Origin: Aegilops tauschii subsp. strangulata
Lineage: Eukaryota > Streptophyta > Magnoliopsida > Poales > Poaceae
Direction of reading: 5' to 3'
DNA: 64,000 nucleotides
NCBI RefSeq assembly: GCF_002575655.3
Contig: NC_053040.3
Span: 363,070,267 to 363,134,266, forward strand
Positions 21,177-32,000 of this stretch are shown here, one piece after another (positions within the stretch are counted from its first letter, which is position 1; every line of letters begins with the position of its first letter). The position numbers were made by a program, and so were the translations under genes. The notes under the pieces are model-generated. The model made no database searches, had not been told where the DNA came from, and saw only the letters and a list, made by a program, of their open reading frames with translations.

Positions 21177-22265
21177 TATATATATGTATATATATATGTG
21201 CATATATCTATAAACTCAATCCCAAATTCAAAAATTGAAAATTACAAAAAAATAGAGCGCAATGCTGCACCGCCTTGCAATGTGGAAATCAGGAAGTTCA
21301 ATCACTGGTACCATAGAAGTCCAACTTCTACCACAGAACGTGGATGATCCAAAAAACTAATCCCGAAGAAGAATAAATATAAAAAAGAGGATCTGTGTGT
21401 CTATGGACCAGCTCCACATTTACATATATGAGTGCTCTGAAAAACAAAAAAATGTACACAAATTTGTTATAACAACACCAACCGAACAGATCGTATTGCA
21501 GCATCACCTTAAAAATGTGCATAAAAACGACGGAACAAAAGGTGCAGAAGTCCAACTTGTAAGACAAACAGTAGAATCATTGAAAAAATACACACTATCG
21601 AATTTGGTTTCCAGATTTAATCACTTGGGTGACTACACCTTCTCAGTCCGTGACCTCGAACGATATCCTACTCCGCCCTAACATTAATACGATAAAGCCA
21701 CCAAACTGTCTCATCGAAGAACCGAACCAACTGGATTTCAGGGTGTATGCGCCCGCCCGACGAAATTAACAACGTATGAAGGATCCAATCTCACTACTGC
21801 AAGCAAATCCGCCCTCCATCTTCATAGAAAAACAAGAAATCCACAGAAGCCGCGGAAACCACTGCCGCGGACGGAGAACACAAAACCCGAAATCAAATCC
21901 GTTGAAATTAACGACAAATTGTCCACAAAACTCGTACCTACACCAAATTCCCATCATGTTAAAGGTTCGAGAACATCCAGTGCATGCATTAAACTTGTAA
22001 ACAGACACAAGTTCATCCGCCGCGAGAGCGAATCCGCCAAAATGCAAAATTACGAATCAAAACGAGCATTTAGATGCAAGTATGGCTATTTGGATTACAC
22101 TCACATCCCAAACAACATGACCGACCAGAATAATTCGCGGGGGATGCCACAGTTGCGAAGATAGCCCGAAGGTCGGGTTCGTACAGAGGGCAGTTCAGGC
22201 GCGTTACTCGGGCAGTTTAGGTTGTGATCAGAATATTATTCTGATCCCGTCATCAGAATAGTGTT
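21177..22265. other. Low-copy intergenic DNA
   Basis: No LTR, transposase or gene motif recognised. Short open frames (up to 94 codons) in both strands have no family resemblance. The composition changes from AT-rich to balanced after about 21660. Confidence 0.4.
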
Positions 22266-22284
22266 TGTGTGTGTGTGTGTGTGT
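22266..22284. repeat. (TG)n microsatellite
   Basis: About nine TG units at the junction between AT-balanced DNA and the GC-rich region that follows. Confidence 0.9.
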
Positions 22285-22285
22285 A

Positions 22286-23090
22286 TCTTCGCACTCTAAG
22301 GGTGGGTCTATTCTAATAACACCCTTAAGAGTTTTTCTCCTAACAACAGGCTTATTCTGCTAGCACTTGAGCACCGCTAAAAGCACCAAACCGACCACCC
22401 TACCACCCCAAATGAACCGCAACTACAAAATAAAAAAGTCCCCTGGCCTCTTGCACGACCACCCACCTCTCTCACCCCTTCTTCCTCGACCTACTAGCTT
22501 CTGCCGCCGGGGCTAAAGGTCGCGCCGCCGGCCGCGTGCCCAGCGTCTGCCTCCGGCCTCCTACCCCGGCGCCGCCCCTCCCTCCCCTCTTTCCTTCTTC
22601 CCCGAGCGCATGGAGGTCGCCCCAACCCACTCCGACCTCACCTTCTCCGACCCCCTAGCTTCTGCCATCGGGGCCAAGGGCCACGGCGCCAGCTGCGTGC
22701 CCGGTACCCTCCTGCCTCCTACCCAGGCGCCACCCTCCCTCCCCTAGTTCCTTCTTCCCCGGACATGCGGATATGCGCCTCCCCTCCCCTTCTCTCCTCC
22801 CTTTTCAATTGGCGATGAGGAGCCCTCTGCGTGCTGCGCCCCCTCCTGGCTAGCCGCGCCGCTACCCACGACCCTCTCCGCGGCACATCGACACTCCACA
22901 GCCCCGGGCCTGCCTGAATCCCCCACCCCACACCGCCCTGGCGATGGATCAGTGAGACTCTGGGTGACCCCCAACTCGCGCCGGTGCTCCTCTGCAGTGA
23001 AAACAAGCAACATCAGCTCACCCCAAGCGCAGTTCACCTCCCGTTCATGGATTCATCGATGGTGAGATCCCTTTGACTCCTTTGCTCCGC
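22286..23090. repeat. GC-rich region with a tandem duplication
   Basis: CpG- and CT-rich DNA resembling the 5' region of a grass gene. A segment at about 22490-22615 (CTAGCTTCTGCCGCCGGGG ... TTCCTTCTTCCCCG) is repeated at about 22650-22770 with roughly 80% identity by eye. No convincing ORF. The region continues at 41201 on the other side of element 1, which inserted here between GTCAT duplications. Confidence 0.5.
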
Positions 23091-23095
23091 GTCAT

Positions 23096-24294
23096 TGTCG
23101 GGTGGTAGGTGCGACATATGCCAACGGGTGGCTTATCATGGTGGGAGCCAGTAAGACGTCGCCGGTGCCTGGAAACGGGATGAGGCGAAGACATGCACGC
23201 CGGCGAATCTTACCCAGGTTCGGGGCTCTCCGTGGAGATAACACCCCTAGTCCTGCTCTGCGGGGTCTCCGCATGATCACTAGATCAAAAAGAGTAGCTA
23301 CAAATGCTCCTAGAGCTGTCGGGTTCAAGGGAGAAGAAGAGCAAGGCTAGCTCTCACTTCCCTCTCTATATGGTGTGTGTGTAACTCTAAGAAGCCAACC
23401 CTTTGCATGGGTGCCCCGGGGGGTTTATATAGGCCTACCCCCCGGGGGTACAATTGTAATCCGGCTGGGCGCGGGTCCCAATCGTCAGTGTCTACGCTCG
23501 CCGGCTTCTCCACTGGCCGTTGGGGCCCGCCGACTGCTGGGTCCCGCCGGCTGCCGGCCTCTTGGTCGACAGGCCGGCCCCACTGCCTAGGGGTCTTGTC
23601 GGCGACTGCTTACTGTAGCCTCGTCCCTGATGACGAGGGCTTCGTCGAGGTAAGCGTGGCTACAGTGTGCCGCCTCGAGGGCTCTCACTGTGGCCTTACC
23701 TCGTCTTGTCTCCTTAATGTGGCACATGCTTCGAGGGAGGGGGTAGCCGGCTTCTGGGGGCCGGCTACGCCCTTGGCCGACTGGGGGAGGCCGGTCCGCC
23801 TTCGCGCCTCTCTCTGGCTAAAGGGGCCCGCCGCCCGTGGGCCGTACTGGCGTCTGTCGTGGATGACGTTGAGGCCAGCATGGCTACAGCGCCGAGCCGG
23901 ACGGGAGATGGCCGACCCGTACGGCGTCCTGTGGCCATGCCTGCCTCGGGCTTCGGGGGTAGTGGGCCGCACTGTGGCCACACCCCGTCTTGTCATCGTT
24001 ATGTGGGTGTAGTTTTGGTGGGTGCGGTCTTGGCCGGCTTTGTGGAGTCGGCGTGCTTCATGGCTGGCTCTTGGGAGTCGGTCCTCTTGGCGCCGGCTTC
24101 CTGGAGTCGGCCATCTCGCAACCATCTTGGGGGAGGTTATCGGGGCCGGGTCGCCTTTGGAGAGCCGGCCCCTACGGTAGTCGGCCAGAGGAAGTCGGCC
24201 CAATGCTTCGAACGCTTGAAAGCTCAATCGGCCTGATAATTTTTGAAGAACCATGGGTAGTCGGTTAGGCTACCCGTGGCCATTTACTCCGATA
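23096..24294 (-). repeat. 3' LTR of element 1
   Basis: A 1199-base LTR, reverse orientation. In element direction it starts TATCGGAGTAAATGGCC (the usual TGTCGG has become TATCGG at 24294-24289) and ends CACCACCCGACA at 23096. It is nearly identical to 39998-41195. A TATA box on the minus strand, CCTATATAAACCCC, is at about 23424-23432. ORFs within it, such as the 211-codon frame at 23377, are chance frames and appear in both LTRs. Confidence 0.95.
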
Positions 24295-24471
24295 GTAGTC
24301 CCCGAAGCTAATTGGGCTTCGAGGTTGGGTGGGAGTCGAGAAGCTCGATCAGCTTCCTATCTTGACGAGCCGGCAGCTGGGAGCCGACTTTGGTTGGGGG
24401 CGCCGTCTCGGCGAAATTTTTTTGGGAGTCGGAGGGCGGGAGCTGGCCAACGCGCGCACCGGGCCGCGGGC
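24295..24471 (-). other. Polypurine tract and 3' untranslated part of element 1
   Basis: Read on the minus strand, the purine-rich GCTTCGGGGACTAC (24308-24295) directly abuts the 3' LTR and is the likely plus-strand primer (PPT). The rest is non-coding. At 24467-24471 is CGGGC, one copy of the duplication made by the nested insertion. Confidence 0.65.
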
Positions 24472-25893
24472 TGTGACACCCCAAAATTTTGACCTTGTTT
24501 TATTCATTTAAAATTTTGCCAGGAAATAAAACTTTCCATTTTTTTAGATTTACCCTTTTGATATTTTGGATTTTTACCTCAAGTGGGAACTTTCCAAAAG
24601 TATTATTGGACTTGTATGCTCTCTCTAAGAAACAATTCTTATTCAGTGGATTTAATTGCATGATTTGCCTTTCCCTGAGCTTTATTCTTTTAAAATGATT
24701 TTTCATAAATTTGGAGCCTGTTTTGCACTACAACCATTTGACAGATGCATCTAAAATTCCCACCAAAATTTGGGGATGTCATGTGATGTTTCCACATCAC
24801 TTTTATGCAAAAATATGTTGTGGTCATTGGAGATTTTGAGCTCTACATCAACTTTTCAAATCTGGTCCAGTAGGCATTTTTGCACTGCAACCTATTTAAA
24901 TATTTCTTTAAAAATTCTTCCAAGTGTTTGGAGATGTCAGTAGATGCATACAATTCAACTTCATGCAAAAATCCAGTGTTGTTCTTTGAAATATTTGAGT
25001 GAATCAACCTCCTTTTCATTCTGGTCCAGTTTGGTGATTTGTACTGCAACCCTATTTTATTTTGCTCTAGTGCCCATGAGCTCTTTCCTGCTTGTGGCCC
25101 TCCCTACAAAACCCTTAAGTCCAGGAGAGTGGACCCATTGGAGGATTTTAAGTGCATGCAATAAGACCTTTTTCTTTCTGTCCAAAACTGTAGTTTTGCA
25201 AAACTTGCACTAGCAAGTTTCTGGTTTTTCCCAAATGATCTTGCCATCATCACCTACTTCTAGAGAGACCCTGATCTGGAGATTTTGGCCACTCCAAGAG
25301 TTGCCTAAATGCACTTGGCATTCTGTCGAACACTTGGTGTGCACAGTCAGTTTTGGGCATGTTTCCTAGTTTGCACTATGATCTTGTTCCACTGACCCAG
25401 CAACCCTGTCCACTAAGATCCTAGCTACTCCTAACCTAGTCCTGTTAATTGCCAGCTTCTCTCTAGCGCTCTAGGCTGCCCTGGCATTTCGTCGAACACG
25501 TCCCGTGCGTGCTCTGGGCGTGCCCAGAGCGCACGTTTTGCACGCGCGCGCACCGAGCCGCCGCGGCACACTGCCGCACTCGCCGCGTTCCGCCCCTGGC
25601 CCTTGCTCGCCTGCAGAGACGCGCACTACCCTCGCCCACTCTCCACGCCACCCCTGGCGCCCTACAGCACCGCCGTCAGAGCTTTTTGGCGGCACGCCGG
25701 CGTCGGCAGCGAGCTCCTGCCACGGACGGCGCCGCCCAAGCCACACCAGCGCGCCAGCTGCCCCTGTGAACAGCCCGAGCTTATCCTGGAGCCCGTCGGC
25801 ACGCGCTCGTCGCCGCCACGTCGCCCTGCTGCTACAACGCGACGGTCGCCGGCGTTCTTATCCACGGCCGCCGCGGGACCAGCCTCGAGCGCC

Positions 25894-25900
25894 TATAAAA
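25894..25900 (+). promoter_or_regulatory. TATA box of the nested long LTR
   Basis: TATAAAAGGAGGCC in a GC-rich context. It gives the likely transcription start near 25925 and supports the plus orientation of the LTR. The ORFs of 110-220 codons around it are chance frames in GC-rich DNA. Confidence 0.5.
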
Positions 25901-27602
25901 GGAGGCCTCGAGCCCCTCCGAGCGCTCAGGCGACCTCAAGCCTTCCCCCTAGAGCTCCCCAAGCAGTGGATTGACCGGACAAGGCCATCTCCCCCAACTA
26001 CGGCCGGTTCGGCCGCCGCTGCCTTCCGGTGCCATTCGTCGCAACCAGGCACCCCCTCGCCCATCCAGCGCCACCACTCGCTTCCCCTTGTTCTTGCGGA
26101 GCTGCCCAGCGCCTCAGCCTCGATCGGAGACCACCGGAGCCCAAAACCCACTTCACTCCCGTAGCCCCCTCCGCCGCGGAGCTCGCCGCCGGCGACTCCT
26201 CCCACCACCATCGACCCAACAACCACCGAGAGGACCGCCCCGGTCTGGCGGGTCCATCCCTGCCCACAGGTGCCCTCGAGGAGCCGCCGTTCGTCGACGG
26301 CGATCGCCGGAGACCCGCTCCCGTTCGGCAGAGGAGAGGAGGGAGAGGGGGGAATGGTCAAACCTGACCAGTGGGCCCTCTGGACCCACTGTCAGTGACC
26401 CCCGCGCCACCCACGCTGGCTCAAGTGGTCGCGTAAACGCCTGAGTATGTTTCCTCTGCTTCGAAAGCGTAAGCCCCTCCGAAACGTTTTCTTTTCTGTT
26501 TTATTTTAAAACAGAAATTTGACCAAACTTTGACTGGCTCTATCTTTTAAAATAAAACTCCAAATGAGTTGATTCTTTTTCCTACCTCTCTCAAATTTCA
26601 TCTAGTTTATTTTAAGATTTATTTCAGAAATATTTGGAACAACTTTTTGTACTGTTTTTGAAATATTTGTCATTTGAATATTTTTTTCAAAATAGGGATT
26701 GGAGAGAGAAGAGAATTTTCAAAGAATGCATCCCCCTTGCATACTCTTGAAGGCAAGCATTCTGAACTCTGGCATAATATTTTTATGTGGTGTTTTGATA
26801 CGGTTACAACACCACTTTGACTTGGAGCATACGCTATTTTTATGTAACGGTAAAGTCACACGCATGAGTGCATATTGGAGAATTCCTTGCTGTTATAGAT
26901 GGATATGCTGGTGATAATGTTCATCCTCGTGAGCTTCTCATGCATACCGGAAGGAAGCCAGGAAAGTCGTGGTCTTGGGTAGACACGAGCTTGTCCCTAG
27001 TTCCTCGTCGAGACGAGTATGTCCAGTATGGCATGGTGAGGCTTGATGAGTGGCGAGTTTATCTGTTAATGGTAATATTGTTGGAGAATACTTGGACCAC
27101 CTGAGTCGGTCGTAGGTCGAGTCTTGTTCAGTGTTTTCCCCTACTTGTTTTGTACTACCACTTGTCCCTGCCGCAGGTAGGGTACGGTTCAGTAAGTTGT
27201 CAACCCCTTACCAAGGCACACACCGTACAGAGAGGCCATGGTGGAAGATACCGGATGCATCCGGTAGGCATGCCACCTGGTCTGGGGGCATGGGTGTTTC
27301 CGGTTGGGACCGAGAGGGGGGCACCCCTTAGAGCGCGCGATATAAATTTGATCCCATGCTACGTCGAGGTTGTAGCCTCCCCACTTAGAGTTTTGCTTGG
27401 CAGGTGTTGTGGGTGATTCCAGACACCGGTAAGTTAAGATGGTGTGTGCAGGTCAGGCGTGTTTTCAATTAAAAGGCCGTAGGCGGAATTAGTCCCGATG
27501 GACTAAATAAATCCGTTACTCGTGGGAAAAGAGTACACCCTCTGCAGAGGTTATATCTATTCGGACAGCCACGTCCATGGGTAAGGACTACAGTCTGAGA
27601 TG

Positions 27603-27684
27603 AGCCTAGTGACGGTTTTCGGATGGGGAAACGGCTAACTAGAATCTAGTGACGGTCTTCGGATGGAGAAACGGCTAGACTAGA
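27603..27684 (+). repeat. Tandem duplication of about 41 bases
   Basis: Two adjacent copies of CTAGTGACGGTTTTCGGATG followed by GGGAAACGGCTA, inside the presumed transcribed part of the nested LTR. Confidence 0.8.
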
Positions 27685-27812
27685 TATTGTTTATGATCTG
27701 TGACGTATGAGGATTATGTTTGTTATTATGGACTAACCATCTGCATTATTTGAATTATTGAGTATCCCTGGGACAGTTCTACCTCCTGGATATTCACTGT
27801 GATTATTCTTGT

Positions 27813-28073
27813 ATAAGCCCTTTATGTGGCGTCCCTCAGACGCCCGACTGCGGCATGTTTGTCATTTATTTATTATTCATAAGCCCTTTATGTGGCGTCG
27901 CTCAGACGCCCGACTGCGGCATGTTTGTCATTTATTTATTATTCATAAGCCCTTTATGTGGCGTCGCTCAGACGCCCGACTGCGGCATGTTTGTTATTTA
28001 TTTATCCCTTATAAGTCCTTTATGTGGTGTCGCTCAGACGCCCGACAGCGGCATTGTTAAATTTATTTGCAAC
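27813..28073 (+). repeat. 66-base tandem repeat, about 3.9 copies
   Basis: Copies start at 27813, 27879, 27945 and 28011 (exact 66-base period). Each has ATAAGCCCTTTATGTGGCG, then CTCAGACGCCCGACTGCGGC, then an AT-rich tail. Copies 1-3 are almost identical and copy 4 is more diverged. Open frames of 83-107 codons through it result from 66 being a multiple of three. Confidence 0.95.
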
Positions 28074-28650
28074 CTTTCGAGGAGTCATTTCAGACACTCG
28101 GTCGGTGCATTCTATTTTTACTCCCGTATTGCATGTTCATATTTTTACTGCATGCGTACATCGCAGATTTTCGTTTAATTCGTGACAGACGTTATGATCA
28201 TGAATATTTCAGTGCATGGTTATCCCTGGTTATATTATACCCGTGTTCTTAATGTTTGCGAGTACATTCAAACGTACTCACTGGCTTGTCCCTGGCTATT
28301 GTCTTGGCCAGATTTCTTGCGTGGACAGGGCGTTACGACGACAGCCCCGGAACCCATGTAAAGGTGATAGCAGCCTCGCGAAGATAGGAGTTATCCTGGT
28401 CGGCTGTTCTTGTGGGAAATGGAGTCCTATAGACGCAGATGAACCACAAACCGCTTCTGCCATCAACCACTAGAAACCAAGTGTTGTACTCCTATGCCAC
28501 AATGGTCTTGTACTGCATATTTTTGTACTTTGCTTGGAATTCTTGTATCAAGTTGGTGCCTCATCAGCTAACAGTAATCCTGGGGCTGGTGAGCACAAAG
28601 GCCGCTTTCTGGGAAATTTTATATCCCGAAAATCCGGTCGTGACACGGGC

Positions 28651-29075
28651 CGGCCACTTGCCGCCTGCGAACCACGTGGCAAAAAAGCCTGCCAGCCCAC
28701 GCGCGTGACGGGACGTCACCACAGGTCGGGGGCCCGCCACGCCCACGCCCGGGCCCAGGCGTGGATTCTCTGCGGCCCAAAGCCGCCCACACGTCTTCCT
28801 GCGGCGGTTTCGGCACGCTTTTAGGGCGTAATAATCGCGAGGCGTGGGGGGAGTGGGTGCAGTTAATCCCACGTCTCACCCCATGCCCTGCCTTCCCGGC
28901 TTCACCTTGCGAAGCTATAAGTAGGGGGAGGGGGAGAGCGGCAGGCTCTCGCGCGCTCCTCCTCTTTCCACCATCTTCTTCCTCCTGCCCTTTCTTGCAA
29001 CAGCGCCTCGCCGCAGCGCTGTTCCACCACTCGATCCTCCGCCGCCGCGTTCGTTCTCGCCAGCCCCACGCCACG
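28651..29075 (+). promoter_or_regulatory. Promoter and leader of the antisense gene in element 1
   Basis: Between the nested insertion and ATG 29076 lies a complete-looking RNA polymerase II promoter on the strand opposite gag-pol. It has a G-box CACGTG at 28673-28678, an ACGT motif (GGGACGTCACC) near 28712, a TATA box CTATAAGTAGG at 28915-28924, and a pyrimidine-rich leader (CTCCTCCTCTTTCCACC). A start near 28950 would give a leader of about 125 bases. The G-box is 23 bases from the insertion boundary. Confidence 0.55.
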
Positions 29076-32000
29076 ATGCAGTACGGCGGGGATTGGGAGA
29101 GCTCCAACGTCCATGAGGATCACGTTGAATTCCTCCGCAAGACGCGGTGGCTGCCCGGCGCGGACAAGGTGGAGGTCCGTCTCGCGCGGGCGAAGGAGAT
29201 TACACCGGCGCCGCAGGAAGGAGAGCGGGTAGTCTTCCGCTCGCATTTCTTGTGCGGCATCGGCCTGCCCGTGAGCGCCTTCTTCCGCTCTTGGCTCGAG
29301 TTCTACCAACTCCAGCCGCACCACCTCACCCCGAACACGGTAGTGCTGCTGTCCACCTTCGTCACCTTGTGCGAAGGCTACCTCGGTGTCCTCCCTACCC
29401 TCGAGCTCTGGGGGGAGTTCTTCCAGTCCAAGCTGGGCACGCGCATGCAAGGCGTGCCAGCTCAGAGTGGCGCCTTCATCGCAATGCGGAGGGTGGTTGC
29501 CGACAACCCCTTCCCCATCATCACGCTGATCCAGTCGGTGAAGCGATGGCAAAAATCATACTTCTACGTGAAGAACGTCGCCCCGCAGGGCGACTACGTC
29601 AATCTGCCGACTTACGTAGCCGGCCCACCAGTAGGCAGGCGGCCCCAGTGGTCCTACCGGGCCGTGACGCTGACGCCGGCTGGAACCGCAGCTGTCGCCC
29701 GAGTGCGAGCGATGATCCAGCCGGAGGGCTTGTCGGGGCCCGATCTGCTGGCCGCCTTCGTCACACGCCGGGTGCTCCCGCTCCAGAGCCGCCCTCGTCT
29801 GATCTGTCAGATGAGCGGCCAGCTCGATCCAAGCCGGATGTGCACAAAAGACATGTCGCACGACGAGGTGGCCTATATGGTGAACTACCTTGCGAACTGC
29901 AAGCTCTTCGCAGAGTGGCAGTTCGGGAAGGAGCCATATTGCCGAGCCCATCCGCCGCCCACGGTAAGTTCTCCTTGTCTCTTCCTCTTCTCTCAGTTTT
30001 GTCGCCGAGTTCCTTTTGGCCGACTCTGACTAGTCAACTTGTCTCGACAGAGCCTTCTTCTTCGGCCTGCAGGCGGGTCGAACGCGGAGCGCCGATTCGT
30101 CCCTGATCGGACGGAGCATGATTTGGAGGACCCCGACTTGGGGGCGGCCGCTATGGACGACAACACTGAGGCAGGCGGTGGCCAAGCCGGCGGCGAAGCA
30201 GGCAGCTCCGGGCTTGGAGTCAGCTTCGACGATTGGCCGGACGACGACGAGACTAAAGTCGTCCCACGCCGTCAGCCGGCGTCTGGCGACGGCGCGGGTT
30301 CCTCTGCTGCGCCGCCTGCTCGGGGCGGTGGGCAAAAGCGTCGTGCCGTGCCGGGTTTGTTCGGCAGTCGGCCGAAGAAGCCCCGAGGCAGGGCAGCGGC
30401 GACTAGGCGGGAGGAGGCGGCCGCGAAGGCGGCCCGCTTCCGCAAGGCGGTGAAGCAACCGCAGACGGTGTCGGCGTAAGTACATACTCCTTAGTGCATT
30501 CTCTTTTCTTTTCTCTGGTAACTCCTGAATTCTTGTCCTTCTCTCCAAACAACCAGAGCTCCATTGTCGCTCGAGCGGGCTGCTGCCGCCTCTGTTGTTG
30601 GGTCGCCGGGAGGATCTGGGAGCACCACTCGCCGCGTGGACCCCCGTGCCGATCTTCAGGCGGCGACGGAGCGGAATGCGTGGGAGGTGCGAGAGGAGCG
30701 GGAGGCGGAGGCGTTGAGGGCGGCCGCCGCCAAGGTGGCGCAGGAGGAGGAGGCGGCGAAGGCGCGCGCTGACGCCGCAGCCAAGGCCCAAGCAGAGGCT
30801 GCGGCTGCGGCGATGGCGGAGGGGGCCTTGTTGGTCACCCCACTGCGCGTCGCAGCACCTGGGGCTCGGAGCCCCCGTCAGAGGAAGCCGGCGGTGACCA
30901 GCCGGGGCTGGAGAGGGATGACGATGTCGTCATCCTAGAGAGGGCGGCGGTACCGACCCCGCCGACTGGGGCGGCTCAAGGCGGCCGGCCTGATCTTCCG
31001 CCTGCGCAGTCGGCGGGGGGCGAGCCGGCCGCGAGGACTGAGCTGGCGGTCCAGACGCCGCCGAGCCGGCACGCGGGGAAGGCTGCGTCGGAGCCGCAAC
31101 CGGCCGCGGGCTCCAGCTCGTCGGCCCAGGATGTGGAGGTGGCTAGCGCCACCTCGGGGTGGACGCCGGGCGGAGGGACGGACGTGATGAACGTGGCCGC
31201 GCAGGACGTCCGGACCCGGCTCCAAGCCCAGGCTACGGCGCTGAGGCGATACACCGACGAATTCCTTGCGACGCGGGCGGCCATCCGGGTTAGTCTTCTT
31301 ATCTTGCTTCTTCTTGATCTTGGTTTCTTCCGTGGGGGCGTGTCAGCGCACCCACTGGGTGTAGTCCCCGAGTTCCGAGTCGGCTGCTGAGCAGGCGGCT
31401 TGGAACTTCTTAGTGGATTTAGCTCTACCATTCTTGTTCTTACTTCGATCTTCCGCCTGTCTTGCAGGACTACCACAATCTTCGCGCGACTGCCTTCAAC
31501 TCCCAGGCTCGGGAGCTGACCCAGAAAACCGCCAACCTAACTGAGAGCCGGGGTAAGTGCTTCGTCCTTTATCTCACGTGGGGGCGCGTCAGTGCACCCA
31601 CTGGGTGTAGTCCCCGAGATTCGGGCCGACTGCTGAGCAGTCGGGTCCGATCTTCCTTGACGACTTCCTCTTATTGCTTCTTCTTTTTCTGCCGTCCTTG
31701 CAGCGGCCAACGCCAGCCTGAGGGCGCAGCTGGGAGGTTCTCAGGCTGCCCTTCGTGCCAAGGAGGCCGAGTTTGCCGCCTTGGTGCAGGAACGTGACCG
31801 CCCGGCCAAGAGGTTGGCCGACCAGGAAGAGAGCCACAAGGCGGCTCTGAAGGCGGTGCAGGATAGCGAAGCCGCCCTCCAGGCCGAGTACGAGACAGAG
31901 GCGGCTAGCTGGGCCGAAGCAAAACAGACGCTGATCAATGGCTATGGCCAGATCAAAGATTTGGTTGACGGTAAGCCGCCTGCTTCTTTGTCCTTTCTTG

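Larger units (their letters stand above)
24472..28645 (+). mobile_element. Nested 4.17 kb LTR-like element (putative long solo LTR)
   Basis: It begins TGTGACACCCCAAAATTTTG and ends AATCCGGTCGTGACA, flanked by CGGGC on both sides (24467-24471 and 28646-28650). There is no polyprotein. The layout is AT-rich (24480-25440), then GC-rich with a TATA box (TATAAAA 25894-25900), then AT-rich with tandem repeats, as expected of a single very long LTR with promoter and transcribed part. No primer-binding site or second LTR is visible, so I favour a solo LTR; a non-autonomous LARD-like element is the alternative. Long LTRs (4-5 kb) exist in Triticeae families such as Sukkula, but I cannot assign the family. 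Confidence 0.75.

Noticed and set aside
23377..24254. ORFs of 125-211 codons on both strands inside the LTR, repeated at 40279-41155
   Set aside because: They are chance frames in a GC-rich LTR. Three or more frames are open at once and frame-breaking differences between LTR copies exist.
25505..26444. Overlapping GC-rich ORFs of 110-219 codons
   Set aside because: Several frames open on both strands in CpG-rich LTR DNA; Pro/Arg/Ser-rich low-complexity products without motifs.
27813..28073. CRISPR array
   Set aside because: The 66-base units are directly adjacent with no spacers, and this is plant nuclear DNA.
24472..28645. A captured host gene inside the nested insertion
   Set aside because: The GC-rich middle has a TATA box but no sustained single reading frame or splice pattern; it fits an LTR promoter better.
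28761..29075. Extended 422-codon start for the antisense gene at 28761
   Set aside because: This upstream part covers the TATA box and leader. ATG 29076 is the first sensible start after the predicted transcription start.
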